A stretch of 64,000 nucleotides of DNA from assembly GCF_029784165.1 (NCBI RefSeq), contig NC_073694.1:74605411-74669410 (forward strand), read 5' to 3'. The notes under the pieces are model-generated. The model had not been told where the DNA came from. It saw only the letters and a list, made by a program, of their open reading frames with translations, and did no database searches. Both the position numbers and the translations under genes were made by a program. The DNA comes from Wyeomyia smithii (lineage: Eukaryota > Arthropoda > Insecta > Diptera > Culicidae). Shown piece by piece: positions 30,716 to 40,718 of the stretch (position 1 is the first letter of the stretch; the number at the start of each line of letters is the position of its first letter).

Positions 30716-33700
30716 CTAGACTGGGGCATGGATGGATTTCAGGAAAACGTATATAAGGGACATGTAGGATAGGTCACGGCTCGCCAAGACATCACGAACA
30801 GGAACAGCCGGCTGTCTACCCTCGGCCTGCAGGGAAGCTATCAATTTAGACCTGGCGTCACGGTGTACAGGGCATGACCAAACCACATGCTCTATGTCGT
30901 GATAACCTTCACCACAGGCACAGATACCACTTTCCCCGAGCCCAACACGACGGAGGAGCGCGTCAAATCTATAGTGATTGGACATAAGCCGGGACATCAC
31001 GCAAATGAAATCCCGACCTACATCCAACCCCTTGAACCACGGGTTCGTCGATACTTTGGGGATTATGGAATGTAACCACCTTCCCAATTCCCCTCTGGTC
31101 CAAGCATTTTGCCAACTGATGATCGTATTCTGACGTACAAGTGCGAAAAATTCATTAAAGGCAATTGGTCTTTCATAAATATCACCGTTTGTTGCGCCCA
31201 CCTTAGCCAAAGAGTCCGCTTTCTCATTACCCGGTATCGAGCAGTGAGAAGGGACCCACGCTAAGGTAATCTGAGTAGATTTTTCGGATAAAGCACTCAG
31301 ATGTTCCCGTATTTTCCCCAGGAAATACGGAGAGTGCTTAACATCTTTCATCGATCGGAGAGCCTCAATGGAACTGAGACTGTCCGTAAAGATGAAATAA
31401 TGGTCCGTGGGCATTTTTTCGATAATCCCTAGGGTGTACTGAATTGCAGCTAATTCTGCGACGTAAACAGAAGCAGGATTATCGAGCTTATGGGAGACGG
31501 TTAAATTGTTATTGAAGATACCGAAGCCAGTGGACCCATCAAGAAGTGATCCGTCAGTGTAGTACATATTGTCGCAGTTGATGTTTCGATATTTATTGGA
31601 AAAAATTTTAGGGATCTGCTGCACGCGTAAATGATCCGGGATTCCACGAGTTTCTTCTATCATGGATGTATCGAAAAACACAGTAGAATCAGAAGTATTT
31701 GATAAGTCGACACGATTTGGAATATTCGAAGAAGGGTTAATATTTTGGGACATGTGATTGAAATACAATGTCATAAAACGGGTTTGAGAATTAAGTTCGA
31801 TTAACCTTTCAAAATTTTCAATCACGGGACGGTTCAAGACCTCACATTTGATTAGAATACGAGAAGACAGGCTCCAGAAGCGGTTTTTCAATGGTAGTAC
31901 TCCAGCTAAAACCTCCAAACTCATCGTATGGGTCGACTGCATGCATCCTAAGGCGATACGCAAACAACGATATTGTATTCGCTCCAGTTTGATCAAATGT
32001 GTGTTTGCTGCGGAGCGGAAGCAGAAACACCCGTATTCAATAACAGACAATATCGTTGTTTGGTAAAGCCTTATAAGGTCTCCTGGATGGGCTCCCCACC
32101 ATTGTCCGGTTATTGTACGAAGAAAATTCACTCTTTGTTGACATTTTTTCATCAGATACCTCACGTGACAACCCCAGGTGCCTTTAGAGTCGAACCAGAC
32201 ACCAAGATATTTGTGTACCAAAACCTGAGAAATCGTTTTACCCATTAATTGTGTTTGAAGCTGAGCAGGTTCATGCTTCCTAGAAAAAACTACTATCTCA
32301 GTCTTCTCCGGAGAGAATTCGATACCTAGCTGTAAAGCCCAAGCAGACAAATTGTCCAAGGTATCTTGCAATGGTCCTTGCAAATCGGCAGCTTTGGCTC
32401 CTGTAACAGAGATTACACTGTCGTCTGCAAGTTGTCTTATCGTGCATGAATTTGCCAGACATTCGTCGATGTCATTTACATAAAAGTTGTAAAGAAGGGG
32501 GCTTAAACATGAGCCCTGGGGAAGACCCATGTAGCTAATGCGAAAAGTTGCCAAATCGCCATGCGTAAAATGCATGTGCTTTTCGGACAACAAATTGTGC
32601 AAAAAATTGTTCAAAATTGGAGAAAATCCTTGTCGGTGAAGTTTACCCGAAAGAATGTCAATAGAAACGGAGTCAAAAGCCCCCTTAATGTCCAAGAACG
32701 CAGACGCCATTTGTTCTTTACGAGCATACGCCAGCTGAATATCTGTTGAAAGCAACGCAAGACAATCATTCGTCCCTTTGGCACGGCGGAAGCCAAATTG
32801 AGTTTCTGATAGTAGACCATTTGATTCGACCCAGTGGTCTAAACGACGGAGTATCATTTTTTCCATCAATTTCCGGATACAGGATAGCATTGCAATCGGC
32901 CTATAAGAGTTGTGATTAGAAGCTGGTTTCCCTGGTTTTTGGATGGCGATCACCTTCACTTGCCTCCAATCCTGCGGTACAATGTTTTGCTCCAGGAACT
33001 TATTGAACAAGTTCAACAAGCGCCTCTTGGCATTGCCGGGTAGATTCTTCAACAAGTTGAATTTGATTCTATCTAATCCAGGCGCGTTATTGTTACAGGA
33101 CAGGAGGGCAACTGAAAATTCTGCCATCGTAAAAGGTGATTCTATCGCGTCGTGGCCCGGAGACGCATCGCGAACAATGTTTTGCTCAGGAACAGAGTCC
33201 GGACATACTTTCCTGGCAAAATCAAATATCCACCTACTTGAAGACTCCTCGCTTTCGTTGACCGTTACGCGATTCCGCATTCTTCGGGCTGTGTTCCAAA
33301 GAGTGCTCATCGATGTCTCCCTCGACGTCTCGTTCACGAACCGACGCCAATATCCACGTTTCTTTGCTTTAGCCAAGCTTTTAAGCTTGGTATCAAGCTC
33401 CGAATACCGTAAATAGTCGCCAGGTATACCTCCCGTCTGGTAGGCCTTAAACGCGTCGGATCTTTGCGTGTAGACATCGGAGCACTCTTGGTCCCACCAC
33501 GGAGTGGGAGGCCGTTCTTTGATCGTTACGCCGGGATATTTCTTCGTTTGGGCTTGCAACGCGGCGTCGAGAATCAAGCCCGCGAGGAGGTTGTATTCTT
33601 CAAGTGGTGAATGATGTTGAATCGACTCGACCGCTTTTGAAATCATTTCCTCGTATAACTTCCAATCGACATTTCGTGTGAGGTCATACGGAATGTCAAT

Positions 33701-34423
33701 TGGTCGCATGCGAGTTGACCCGTTAGTAAATGAAATAAGAATAGGCAGATGGTCGCTACCGTGAGGATCGAGGATTACCTTCCATGTGCAATCCAACCGT
33801 AGCGACGTCGAACATAAGGATAGATCCAAAGCGCTTGGGCGCGCTGGAGGTTTCGGGATACGTGTCATTTCACCGTTGTTTAAAATAGTCATGTCGAAGT
33901 CATCGCAAAGGTTATAGATTAAAGAGGAGCGGTTATCATTGTATGGGGAACCCCAAGCCACGCCATGAGAGTTGAAGTCTCCCAAAATCAAACGTGGCGA
34001 GGGAAGAAGTTCTATTAAATCAAAGAGCAGCCGTTGCCCAACCTGTGCTCTGGGGGGAATATATATTGAGGCAATACAAAGCTCTTTACCTTGTATTGTC
34101 ATTTGACATGCGACAACTTCGATGCCTGGAATCGAGGGGAGGTTAATACGATAGAAAGAATAGCACTTTTTAATCCCTAAAAGTACTCCTCCATATGGGG
34201 TGTCTCGATCAAGGCGAATAATATTAAAATCATGGAAGTTGAGATCAATATTTGAAGTAAGCCAAGTTTCACAAAGGGAAAATGCATCGCATTTGTTTTT
34301 ATTTATCAAAACTTTAAACGAATCAATTTTTGGTAAAATACTTCTACAATTCCACTGTAAGACAGAGATAGAATCCTTCATATACGCAGTTGAATTAGGC
34401 ATCGAAGGATACAATCGCTGCAA
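30716..34423 (-). CDS. I-clade ORF2: endonuclease, reverse transcriptase, RNase H
   Basis: An intact 1235-residue polyprotein. Residues 20-235 are an APE-type endonuclease (LQWNCRSI, CETWL, LILGDFNSHGVAWGS, GSDHLPILI). Residues about 445-750 are the RT (NAPGLDRIKFNLLK, SYRPIAMLSC, TQFGFRRAKGTND, AFLDIKGAFDSV, LPQGSCLSPLLYN, catalytic LADD at 665-668). Residues about 952-1077 are RNase H with the D-E-D-H/D set in YTDGS, VAELAAIQ, FTDSLSSIEAL and WVPSHCSIPGNEKAD. A C-terminal Cys/His motif CACGEGYHDIEHVVWSC lies at about 1173-1189. All expected catalytic residues are present. It overlaps ORF1 by 29 nt in another frame. Confidence 0.94.
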   Translation of the reverse strand: MQRLYPSMPNSTAYMKDSISVLQWNCRSILPKIDSFKVLINKNKCDAFSLCETWLTSNIDLNFHDFNIIRLDRDTPYGGVLLGIKKCYSFYRINLPSIPGIEVVACQMTIQGKELCIASIYIPPRAQVGQRLLFDLIELLPSPRLILGDFNSHGVAWGSPYNDNRSSLIYNLCDDFDMTILNNGEMTRIPKPPARPSALDLSLCSTSLRLDCTWKVILDPHGSDHLPILISFTNGSTRMRPIDIPYDLTRNVDWKLYEEMISKAVESIQHHSPLEEYNLLAGLILDAALQAQTKKYPGVTIKERPPTPWWDQECSDVYTQRSDAFKAYQTGGIPGDYLRYSELDTKLKSLAKAKKRGYWRRFVNETSRETSMSTLWNTARRMRNRVTVNESEESSSRWIFDFARKVCPDSVPEQNIVRDASPGHDAIESPFTMAEFSVALLSCNNNAPGLDRIKFNLLKNLPGNAKRRLLNLFNKFLEQNIVPQDWRQVKVIAIQKPGKPASNHNSYRPIAMLSCIRKLMEKMILRRLDHWVESNGLLSETQFGFRRAKGTNDCLALLSTDIQLAYARKEQMASAFLDIKGAFDSVSIDILSGKLHRQGFSPILNNFLHNLLSEKHMHFTHGDLATFRISYMGLPQGSCLSPLLYNFYVNDIDECLANSCTIRQLADDSVISVTGAKAADLQGPLQDTLDNLSAWALQLGIEFSPEKTEIVVFSRKHEPAQLQTQLMGKTISQVLVHKYLGVWFDSKGTWGCHVRYLMKKCQQRVNFLRTITGQWWGAHPGDLIRLYQTTILSVIEYGCFCFRSAANTHLIKLERIQYRCLRIALGCMQSTHTMSLEVLAGVLPLKNRFWSLSSRILIKCEVLNRPVIENFERLIELNSQTRFMTLYFNHMSQNINPSSNIPNRVDLSNTSDSTVFFDTSMIEETRGIPDHLRVQQIPKIFSNKYRNINCDNMYYTDGSLLDGSTGFGIFNNNLTVSHKLDNPASVYVAELAAIQYTLGIIEKMPTDHYFIFTDSLSSIEALRSMKDVKHSPYFLGKIREHLSALSEKSTQITLAWVPSHCSIPGNEKADSLAKVGATNGDIYERPIAFNEFFALVRQNTIISWQNAWTRGELGRWLHSIIPKVSTNPWFKGLDVGRDFICVMSRLMSNHYRFDALLRRVGLGESGICACGEGYHDIEHVVWSCPVHRDARSKLIASLQAEGRQPAVPVRDVLASRDLSYMSLIYVFLKSIHAPV

Positions 34424-35765
34424 GGAGAGGCCATTGGGCAGTCAACTGCTTCAAAAATGATCTAACTGTTGGGAGGAATGCTGTAAGAAAAATTTTAATT
34501 GGATCGGGTACATTGAAAGTTTCAAAAATCCAGTCCACAATGTCAGAAAATTTCACTAATCCAGAGTTTGTTTCATCAACTGGGAGTGTAAAAGGAGCAA
34601 CTGGGGTTTTAGATGTTCCTGGCAGTGCTGGGAACTCCTTCTGGGACTTTAAATTTGCCAGCCCAGGAGGAGTTTGCTTCGGTTTTTCCGCAGCACTGTT
34701 TGGTTTGTTTGTAACTTTCATTTCACTTTGAGAAATCTTAGGACCTTTTCTGGGAAGTTTAGGAGAGGAAATATTTTTCCTCTTTCTAGACTCCCCAGGA
34801 TTGGCGTAAGACGCTCCCGCTGGTGAATCGTCAGAATCGGTTTCATCAGAGGACAACAGATCGAAGGGGTTCGAAGTAACGGGAGAAGTGGTAACGGTCT
34901 TCTTCAGCATGTCAGCGTAGGAACGCTTTGAACGCTCTTTGAGAGACCGTTTTATTTTATCCCTGCGCTGCATGTACACCGCACATGTCGAGAGCTCATG
35001 CAGATTTTCTCCGCAGTGAATACACTTTTCAGCGTTAACACTGCAAGAATCTTCCGCATGAGACTCCCCACACTTGCCACAACGTGCCTTATTGCAGCAG
35101 TAGGCGGCTGTATGGCCTAACTGCTTGCAATTCAGGCAGTTCATGACGCGGGGCACGTAGAGCCTCACAGGGAGACGAACCCGGTGGATCGAGACGTGGC
35201 TTGGTAGTGCAGACCCGGCGAACGTAACTCGAAACGAGTCTGACGGAGTGTATACTGTTTTGCCACCGATGATCGATGCTGACCGCAATTGCTTGCAGTC
35301 GAGCACCTTTACTTCGGGACACGTTTTGTTCTTAAAGCACCCTTTGGCACTTTGCAGTATACACTCGACGGACAGACTCGAATCGGTTATGACACCGTCG
35401 ATCTCCACGTCTCGTGCGGGTATGTAAACGCGATACTCGCGTGTGAAGAGCTCAGAGCAAGCTATATCGTTGGCCTCTTTCAGGTTACCGACCACGACAC
35501 GGAGCTTGTTAGGCCGGACCTTGGAAATTTCGGTCACGCCCTTGTACTCCTTCGTCAGGTCTTTAGAAATCTGCAAGAGGTTCAACTTTTTCGATTTCGG
35601 TCCTGCCTTTGGCCGAAAATAAACAGTATAGCTGCCCTGGGCTCCGTCTGGGTAAAGCCTGGGGCGAGGGGGGACTGAAGAATGAACAGGGGAGGGGGTA
35701 ACAGAAGGGTCAGGGTCAGAGGGGTTCGGGGATGGTGGCGCGGGAGGCGAGGGATCTACATCCAT
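34395..35765 (-). CDS. I-clade ORF1 (gag-like, three CCHC knuckles)
   Basis: An intact 456-residue frame. The N-terminus (1-40) is Pro/Ser-rich. The central region contains a gag-like fold and then three zinc knuckles in a row, CLNCKQLGHTAAYC, CGKCGESHAEDSC and CIHCGENLHELSTC (about residues 215-270). A basic segment follows (DKIKRSLKERSKRSYADML), then an acidic and Pro-rich stretch. Such proteins form the RNA-protein particle that carries the element. The start is the first ATG after about 447 nt of 5' UTR and lies at MDVDPSPP. Confidence 0.92.
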   Translation of the reverse strand: MDVDPSPPAPPSPNPSDPDPSVTPSPVHSSVPPRPRLYPDGAQGSYTVYFRPKAGPKSKKLNLLQISKDLTKEYKGVTEISKVRPNKLRVVVGNLKEANDIACSELFTREYRVYIPARDVEIDGVITDSSLSVECILQSAKGCFKNKTCPEVKVLDCKQLRSASIIGGKTVYTPSDSFRVTFAGSALPSHVSIHRVRLPVRLYVPRVMNCLNCKQLGHTAAYCCNKARCGKCGESHAEDSCSVNAEKCIHCGENLHELSTCAVYMQRRDKIKRSLKERSKRSYADMLKKTVTTSPVTSNPFDLLSSDETDSDDSPAGASYANPGESRKRKNISSPKLPRKGPKISQSEMKVTNKPNSAAEKPKQTPPGLANLKSQKEFPALPGTSKTPVAPFTLPVDETNSGLVKFSDIVDWIFETFNVPDPIKIFLTAFLPTVRSFLKQLTAQWPLLAAIVSFDA

Positions 35766-36212
35766 TGCGCTAAGTCTAGCGCACTAGCGCTGACAAGAAC
35801 ACGTACCTTTTTATTTCTCCCTTCCAGTAAGGTTGGTTGTCCGATCGTTCGAAGTAGCAGCCGTTACAGCCAGCAGCACCAATACAGCAGCACCAAACAG
35901 CCACCAGCAGCGAGCCAGGTGTGAGATCACTCCACACAGCGATACAACTCGCTGACACTGATGGCTTCTTCTTTTTCCTCGTTTGTGTCTCGTCCACTGC
36001 TGTAGCACAATCCAGCCAGCAGCCAAATCGGCTTGCGCACCAGCTGGCAGTCACGATGCGAAACAGTTGCACAAAGGCACGACCTTGAACCCGGATTTAT
36101 TTCACTCGACCAGGCAAACAATGCCAACACTTGTTCACACGTCTTTTGTTTTATACTCTATCGGACCGATCACCAAACACGTCCAGTACTGATGCGTGTT
36201 CGGCACAGAATG
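35766..36212 (-). promoter_or_regulatory. 5' UTR and presumed internal promoter of I-clade element
   Basis: 447 nt from the 5' junction to the ORF1 start. I-type elements carry their pol II promoter downstream of the start site; a GTATAAAACAAAAG-like sequence (minus strand, about 36140-36155) is visible within the first 75 nt. Its function is not shown by sequence alone. Confidence 0.5.
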
Positions 36213-36223
36213 TTGTGTTGATG

Positions 36224-36258
36224 TTGATAGTTCCGATGTTACAGCTGACGTGGTCCAT
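36224..36258 (-). CDS. L1/Tx1-like ORF2, N-terminal fragment
   Basis: An ATG at 36258-36256 overlaps the ORF1 stop (TAATG). It begins MDHVSCNIGTININ, the usual start of an APE endonuclease (a G-T-x-N-I-N type block), and runs into the nested I-clade element. Through the 11-bp duplication (36213-36223, or equally 30329-30339) the frame continues exactly into the main part at 30328. Confidence 0.85.
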
Positions 36259-37331
36259 TACTGCTGCATCTCCTCATCGGAAATTTGTTCGTGTTCGTGC
36301 TCGGCGGTGGGGGTATCGTTGTCTCCTTCAGTGGGTTTTATCTTTTTGACCACCGGTTTCTTGTGTCTTCGGCTACCGTTCGAGGTTAGCGAGTATTGGG
36401 AGCTGTCGGTTTCGTAGTCATCCTTGTTGAGGTGGTTGGTAGGGACTGTACCGAGTGAGATCGGTAGCGGAGAGAGTTTGGCGATCGTTTGCCTGGATAG
36501 TCTTGCTGAAATCGGGGCCGCAGGAGGCGGCATCGAGATTTTGACTTGCTTGTTAGCAGAGTGTACTCCTAGGAGATTCAGGGCTCCACCCGAAGTGCTT
36601 GGTCTACCGATTTTCCCCGAACTACTGGCCATAGCCCGTGTTAGTATTCGTGTACCTACCGGGTTTGAGGAAGTTTTGGTCGTTGTAGGTTCGGACGGTT
36701 TTCCCATCGCTACTTTCGCATACGATTGGTCTGCAGTGGCTTTTTGCACCAGTAATTTTCTGTTTTGCACACAAGGAATACCAATATGAGCAAATTCGTG
36801 GCAGTGCAAACAGGTTTGCCTTTGGCCCTTGTAGGCTACCGTGGTTTCTTCGTCCTCAATTTTAACGAGAGAAGGTATGTTTTTCGTTACCGCTACCCGA
36901 GCAACACGAACACCAGTTGTGATGCCACCTAGCTCACCATATGCGTCATCCCAGATCAAGTCACGAACGTAGAAGACTTCGCCGTATTCGGCGAGGAAAG
37001 TGGCGATTTGATTGTTGGAGATACCTTCGGAAAGGTCGAAGAGCCTCACTTCTACCGCCCCGTCCTCCATCTTAATGCGTAGCTTGTACGACTTTCCGTC
37101 AAACATGAACTCGTGCTTACCATCGTGTTGCTCCACGATCTTCTCGGCGAGCTCGAGGTTGTTCACCTTCACAAAGGCACATCCCAGCCGTCTACTGGGT
37201 TGAAGTTGGAGCACATTTTCGCGTGTAAGACCGAGTTTTTTTACGACAAACTTATGAATCTCATCATGAGAAAGCTGCTTCGGAAACTGGGAATAGTCCA
37301 GACGGAACGTATTTTCGCGACGCGGCATCAC
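36258..37331 (-). CDS. L1/Tx1-like ORF1 (RNA-binding, CCHC)
   Basis: An intact 357-codon frame. An RNA-recognition-like fold is suggested by CAFVKVNNLELAEKIV and by VEVRLFDLSEGISNNQI..FLAEYGEVFYVRDL (residues about 40-130). A single CCHC-like knuckle CLHCHEFAHIGIPC sits near residue 175. The C-terminal half is Ser/Thr/Pro-rich and probably disordered, ending in an acidic tail. Such proteins bind element RNA and escort it with ORF2. The stop overlaps the ORF2 start, so ORF2 is probably made by reinitiation. Confidence 0.85.
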   Translation of the reverse strand: MMPRRENTFRLDYSQFPKQLSHDEIHKFVVKKLGLTRENVLQLQPSRRLGCAFVKVNNLELAEKIVEQHDGKHEFMFDGKSYKLRIKMEDGAVEVRLFDLSEGISNNQIATFLAEYGEVFYVRDLIWDDAYGELGGITTGVRVARVAVTKNIPSLVKIEDEETTVAYKGQRQTCLHCHEFAHIGIPCVQNRKLLVQKATADQSYAKVAMGKPSEPTTTKTSSNPVGTRILTRAMASSSGKIGRPSTSGGALNLLGVHSANKQVKISMPPPAAPISARLSRQTIAKLSPLPISLGTVPTNHLNKDDYETDSSQYSLTSNGSRRHKKPVVKKIKPTEGDNDTPTAEHEHEQISDEEMQQ

Positions 37332-37476
37332 GAGAAATCACGTCTGACGCCGCGGCAGAGGCGAACGCAATGATTGCTCTGGCAATAGGAAACGTATATA
37401 AGAAAAAGCCCGTGATCGACTTCCGATAACTGATCGCACAAAAATATCGACTGATCGGCTCAGAAGTTGAACGCTG

Positions 37477-37655
37477 AATCAAACAGACAGACAAACCGGA
37501 CTGCATTTTTATATGTATAGATTACAACATCAATATTTTAGAACCTAAAGAGTGAATATACATTTATTGGATTAAGGCGTTCATGTAAATCTATTTTTAC
37601 AAATAAAAGTTTGAATGAGAAAGGCTGGGTCTGACCGCTAGGTGGATTAATTTAG
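37477..37655 (+). repeat. Right halves of two split repeats
   Basis: CAAACAGACAGACAAACCGG then CTGCATTTTTATATG (to about 37515) completes the repeat broken at 27107. From about 37545 GTGAATAT...TTCATGTAAATCTATTTTTAC and GAGAAAGGCTGGGTCTGACC then GCTAGGTGGATTAATTTAG complete copy 2 of the culicine-type repeat broken near 25680. Confidence 0.75.
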
Positions 37656-37743
37656 GTTTTTTTTGTTCCAATTAATATTAATATTTCTCTTAACAATACA
37701 AAACAAGCGTCAAGCAGATACTATTTGTTTATCCTGAATTTAT

Positions 37744-37782
37744 GTGCCGTGTCAAATAAATGTTGTGTGAACAAAAAAAAAT
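37744..37782 (+). mobile_element. Second ultrashort I-type LINE-tail insertion
   Basis: GTGCCGTGTCAAATAAATG then TTGTGTGAAC and an A run, identical in its core to the insertion at 6126-6163. The flanks ATCCTGAATTTAT (37731-37743) and ATTTTGAATCTAT (37783-37795) match at 10 of 13 positions, which could be a decayed target duplication. Confidence 0.6.
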
Positions 37783-37795
37783 ATTTTGAATCTAT

Positions 37796-40715
37796 AAATA
37801 TCTAAAACGTTTCTAAAACAACAAAAAATTAAAAATAAAAAACTCGTGAAAGTGATTAAAGATTGCGTTTACAATTCGCACAAATAGTGCTTGCTGCATT
37901 TTTCAGATAGCGTCAATAATCCAATATTGATATACATATCGCCATCAAGAGGTTAATTGAACTAAATTATGGGCCAAAAAAAACTGAAAACTGATGTTAC
38001 CTAAATTCTGACAATTTATCCGACTTTGGCCAGATTACACTACTGTTCCTAAAAAGTGGGTGGATCAGGTTAATAAACGAGCTTTATGTTTATTTTGAAT
38101 AGCGAAAGAAACTATAAAAAAAATTCGCTGGTTAAGTTTTGAGTCAAAACTAAAAAGGCATAATAGAAAAACGATCTAGAAAGGCAACAAACGAAATGAT
38201 GAATTGGAGATTATTCGTTCACTATTTTCAACTTAACTTTCGCACTACATGTACCACATATGCAACGTGCCGTGGCGCCGGGCCAAGCCTTTACGCCTTC
38301 CATAGCATAACTGCTCTGGTTCAGCGTATGCATAAAATGCTAAACGTAGCCGTTCAGCTCAGGTGATGTCCGTGCAATGTTGGAGCGCGCAAAGTGAGAC
38401 AATAGCAACCGGAGAGTGCCCACTAACAGCGTCACGGGCGTGAAGCTCTCCGGCAGGCAGGCATGACGCGGTCTAGTGAGTTGACAGCACAACTCAGTTT
38501 TAGCTGTAAGTCGGCCGGTCGTCGCTTGTTCGTTTTATTCGTGAGAAACCGCGAGCGAGCCTATGAGGAACACAACAGCAAGCACGTCTCTGGGCTGTGG
38601 TTTGACGATGCCATCGCACCTTCTACCAGTCGCTGTTTATTTTGCAAACGGGGCGAACGTGTTAATTTAATTGGCGTATTTGGAGTGCGGGTCTCCGATG
38701 GTGACGACGACAACAACAACGACGTTTGAATTAACAGTTCAGATTTGCGGATCATTTCAGCCGGGTTGGTTGAGTGCTTGCGGTCGATTCGATCGATGTG
38801 TGATCCATTTCGTGGCTTTCCGAGGCCCTGCTTAAGTACGGAGTTACGTTATGCTACTCTAATGAGGAAATCATAATTAGTTGGCTGGGTGCTGTTGGTA
38901 GTGGAACGTGTGTTTTTTATCGCAGCTCAAGGAATTAAATATTTGAGTGTACATGCTTATGCGAATCGCTGAGTTAGGGGGCGGATACACAACAAGGTGG
39001 TGATAAAGACGACCCTCAATTGTGCCGTGTGTGGCTGATAACAGTGTTGCCTAAAGAGAATACTTGTCGAAACGGTAATTACACGCGTGTGTGTGTATTT
39101 ACTGAAGCCTCATCCAGTCGAGTGAATATAATGTAAACTAAGAGAATGCATTTGGCTTGCTCCAAATATCGTGTTACGCCCGGTGTATCGGATTTCACGA
39201 GCCAGTACCATTCCGAACGATACTACTGCTGATGATGGTGCAACCAGCTTTCGTCGCCAATGTAATCGAAGTGCAAATGTTACCTTGTCTGCCCTAGTTG
39301 ACATCCCAGATCGGGTACTGCGTTCAAGATTCTAATTTGTTGTGAAGGAAATTAATATAGCGAACATGGCGAGTTTATTAAGAGATGAAAAACTGAAGCT
39401 GCTGATTAAAATCTAATCTCTTCCAAACAGTATCCTGTGGTCAACATGGCGATATAATTGTCAGGTCGTTTTTTCGCTCATTAAAAAATGTTACATAACT
39501 TCTGCAAATAAGAACTTCTTAATTTTGCAGTGTCGCAGAATAGTTCTAAATCATGAGTAGAATATTTACGGCAAAATAACAATACATCACATGGTACCAA
39601 TGTTTCGGAGAATTTCACATCTTTAGCTCCAGGAAAAATAAACATTCAAAGACGGAATACAGTGAACAATACTTTTTTCGACACATAACAGAGTTCTCTG
39701 CCATATTGTATCAGTAAAATGTTCATATTCATGTGAAGTGGTACCCATTTAATAAACAGAAGGTCGGGTTCCGAATCGAAGCGTTTAGTGTTCATTAGAA
39801 TTATACTGGATGAAAGATAGCCTTCCATCTATAATGATACGCTGCTGGAGACTTTACTGAGCACACGATAATGATTGCTCTGAAATGTCAATTTATCGCA
39901 ATCAACAATAGTGTTCAACTAGGCTATAATATAAAAGCATTTACAGCTAATAGCGTGGACATCAATTAAGCCATATTTATGAATCAAATGGACCTCTACA
40001 TTTGATGTTTAATTTGTTCACGATTTCCATTATTACGTCTCAACTATTACATGAATTTTTGAAAAAGGCAAAATAAAGCTTTAGTTTTGTTTTGTTAGTA
40101 AGATTATTGAAAACGGTTTCAGCATCTGTGGAAAAATTACAAGCCTGTACCATGATTTGAACATATCTCCGGTAGTTTTTTTATTACAAGTGATACGTAT
40201 ATCAAATAATAAGGGATAACCCCTATGAAATAGGTGTTCGCCAATCAAGCGCGAAATTTGCGCGTGATTACGATATTATGGATATAGCAAAAGCTTATGA
40301 TTGAACGAAAGAATTGAACAATACTAATATCAACCTGAACGGTTTAACCCTATTCCCGCGGAAAGAAATCAGTTTTAAACTGTTATAAAAGATTATATGT
40401 CCGCGGGGAATGGGTAACATGAAAAATACAAAAAATCTCCATTCAATCCCGACACAGTGCTTTTTTGAAAAAGTAGATACTAATTTTGATCCTGCAATGC
40501 AAAGCTAATGAGCTGTGATTTTCTAAAAAAGATGATACCGAACATAAACAACATACATTTGAAGTTTTCTGAAAAAAAATCGGCAATATGACTTTAAAAA
40601 AATTAAAACAGAATTTTTTATGTTTTCTATTTTTGAATTTGAAATTTTGACTTGTGTTTGGAATTGAAGAATATTATTATTGCAATCATTAAATTGATAT
40701 CAGATAAATTGACAG
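37796..40715. other. Single-copy-looking DNA, no recognised gene
   Basis: No coding gene is recognised. A GC- and CpG-richer block at about 38250-39000 contains arthropod-initiator-like CTCAGTTTTAGC (near 38491) followed closely by a donor-like CTGTAAGT, so it might be a promoter with a non-coding first exon. An 88-codon frame (38463-38729) in that block has no known domain. A fragment AATAAACAGAAGGTCGGG then TTCCGAATCG (39750-39779) resembles a SINE tail. Confidence 0.4.
38250..39000 (+). promoter_or_regulatory. Candidate CpG-richer promoter or first-exon region
   Basis: The block stands out from the AT-rich surroundings by its CG dinucleotides. It carries a TCAGTT initiator-like motif near 38492 and a GTAAGT-type donor about 12 nt later. 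It could serve a distal start for the LRRFIP-like gene 15 kb downstream or an unrelated transcript. Evidence is composition and short motifs only. Confidence 0.2.
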
Positions 40716-40718
40716 TAT

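Larger units (their letters stand above)
30340..36212 (-). mobile_element. Full-length I-clade non-LTR retrotransposon with 11-bp TSD
   Basis: A 5,873-bp element on minus, flanked by perfect 11-bp direct repeats TTGTGTTGATG (30329-30339 and 36213-36223). The 5' end begins CATTCTGTGCC, a start like that of I-factor-type elements. The 3' end is ...GTGCCGTGTCAAATAAATG then TTATATGAAG and a 12-nt A tail. ORF1 (456 codons) and ORF2 (1235 codons) are both uninterrupted. The domain set with RNase H marks the I clade, and mosquito MosquI-type elements are the obvious comparison. This copy may be young and potentially mobile. Confidence 0.93.
27108..37476 (-). mobile_element. L1/Tx1-like non-LTR retrotransposon, split by nested I-clade element
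   Basis: On minus: 5' UTR (about 37476-37332), ORF1 (37331-36258), ORF2 interrupted at 36223/30329, a short 3' UTR and a 26-nt A tail (27133-27108). It sits inside the GAGCCTATATGGAT...CAAACAGACAG repeat, whose two halves flank it. Only an imperfect short flanking match (TGGAT versus TGAAT) is seen, so the target duplication is uncertain. Setting aside the 5.9-kb insertion and one copy of its duplication, both ORFs are open, which suggests this copy was intact when it was hit. Confidence 0.88.

Noticed and set aside
32943..33416. 157-codon plus frame opposite the I-clade ORF2
   Set aside because: It lies entirely antisense to the RT region and has no recognisable domain.
35682..36417. Several 60-98 codon frames around the I-clade 5' UTR
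   Set aside because: They lie in the untranslated region or antisense to element ORFs and match no element protein.
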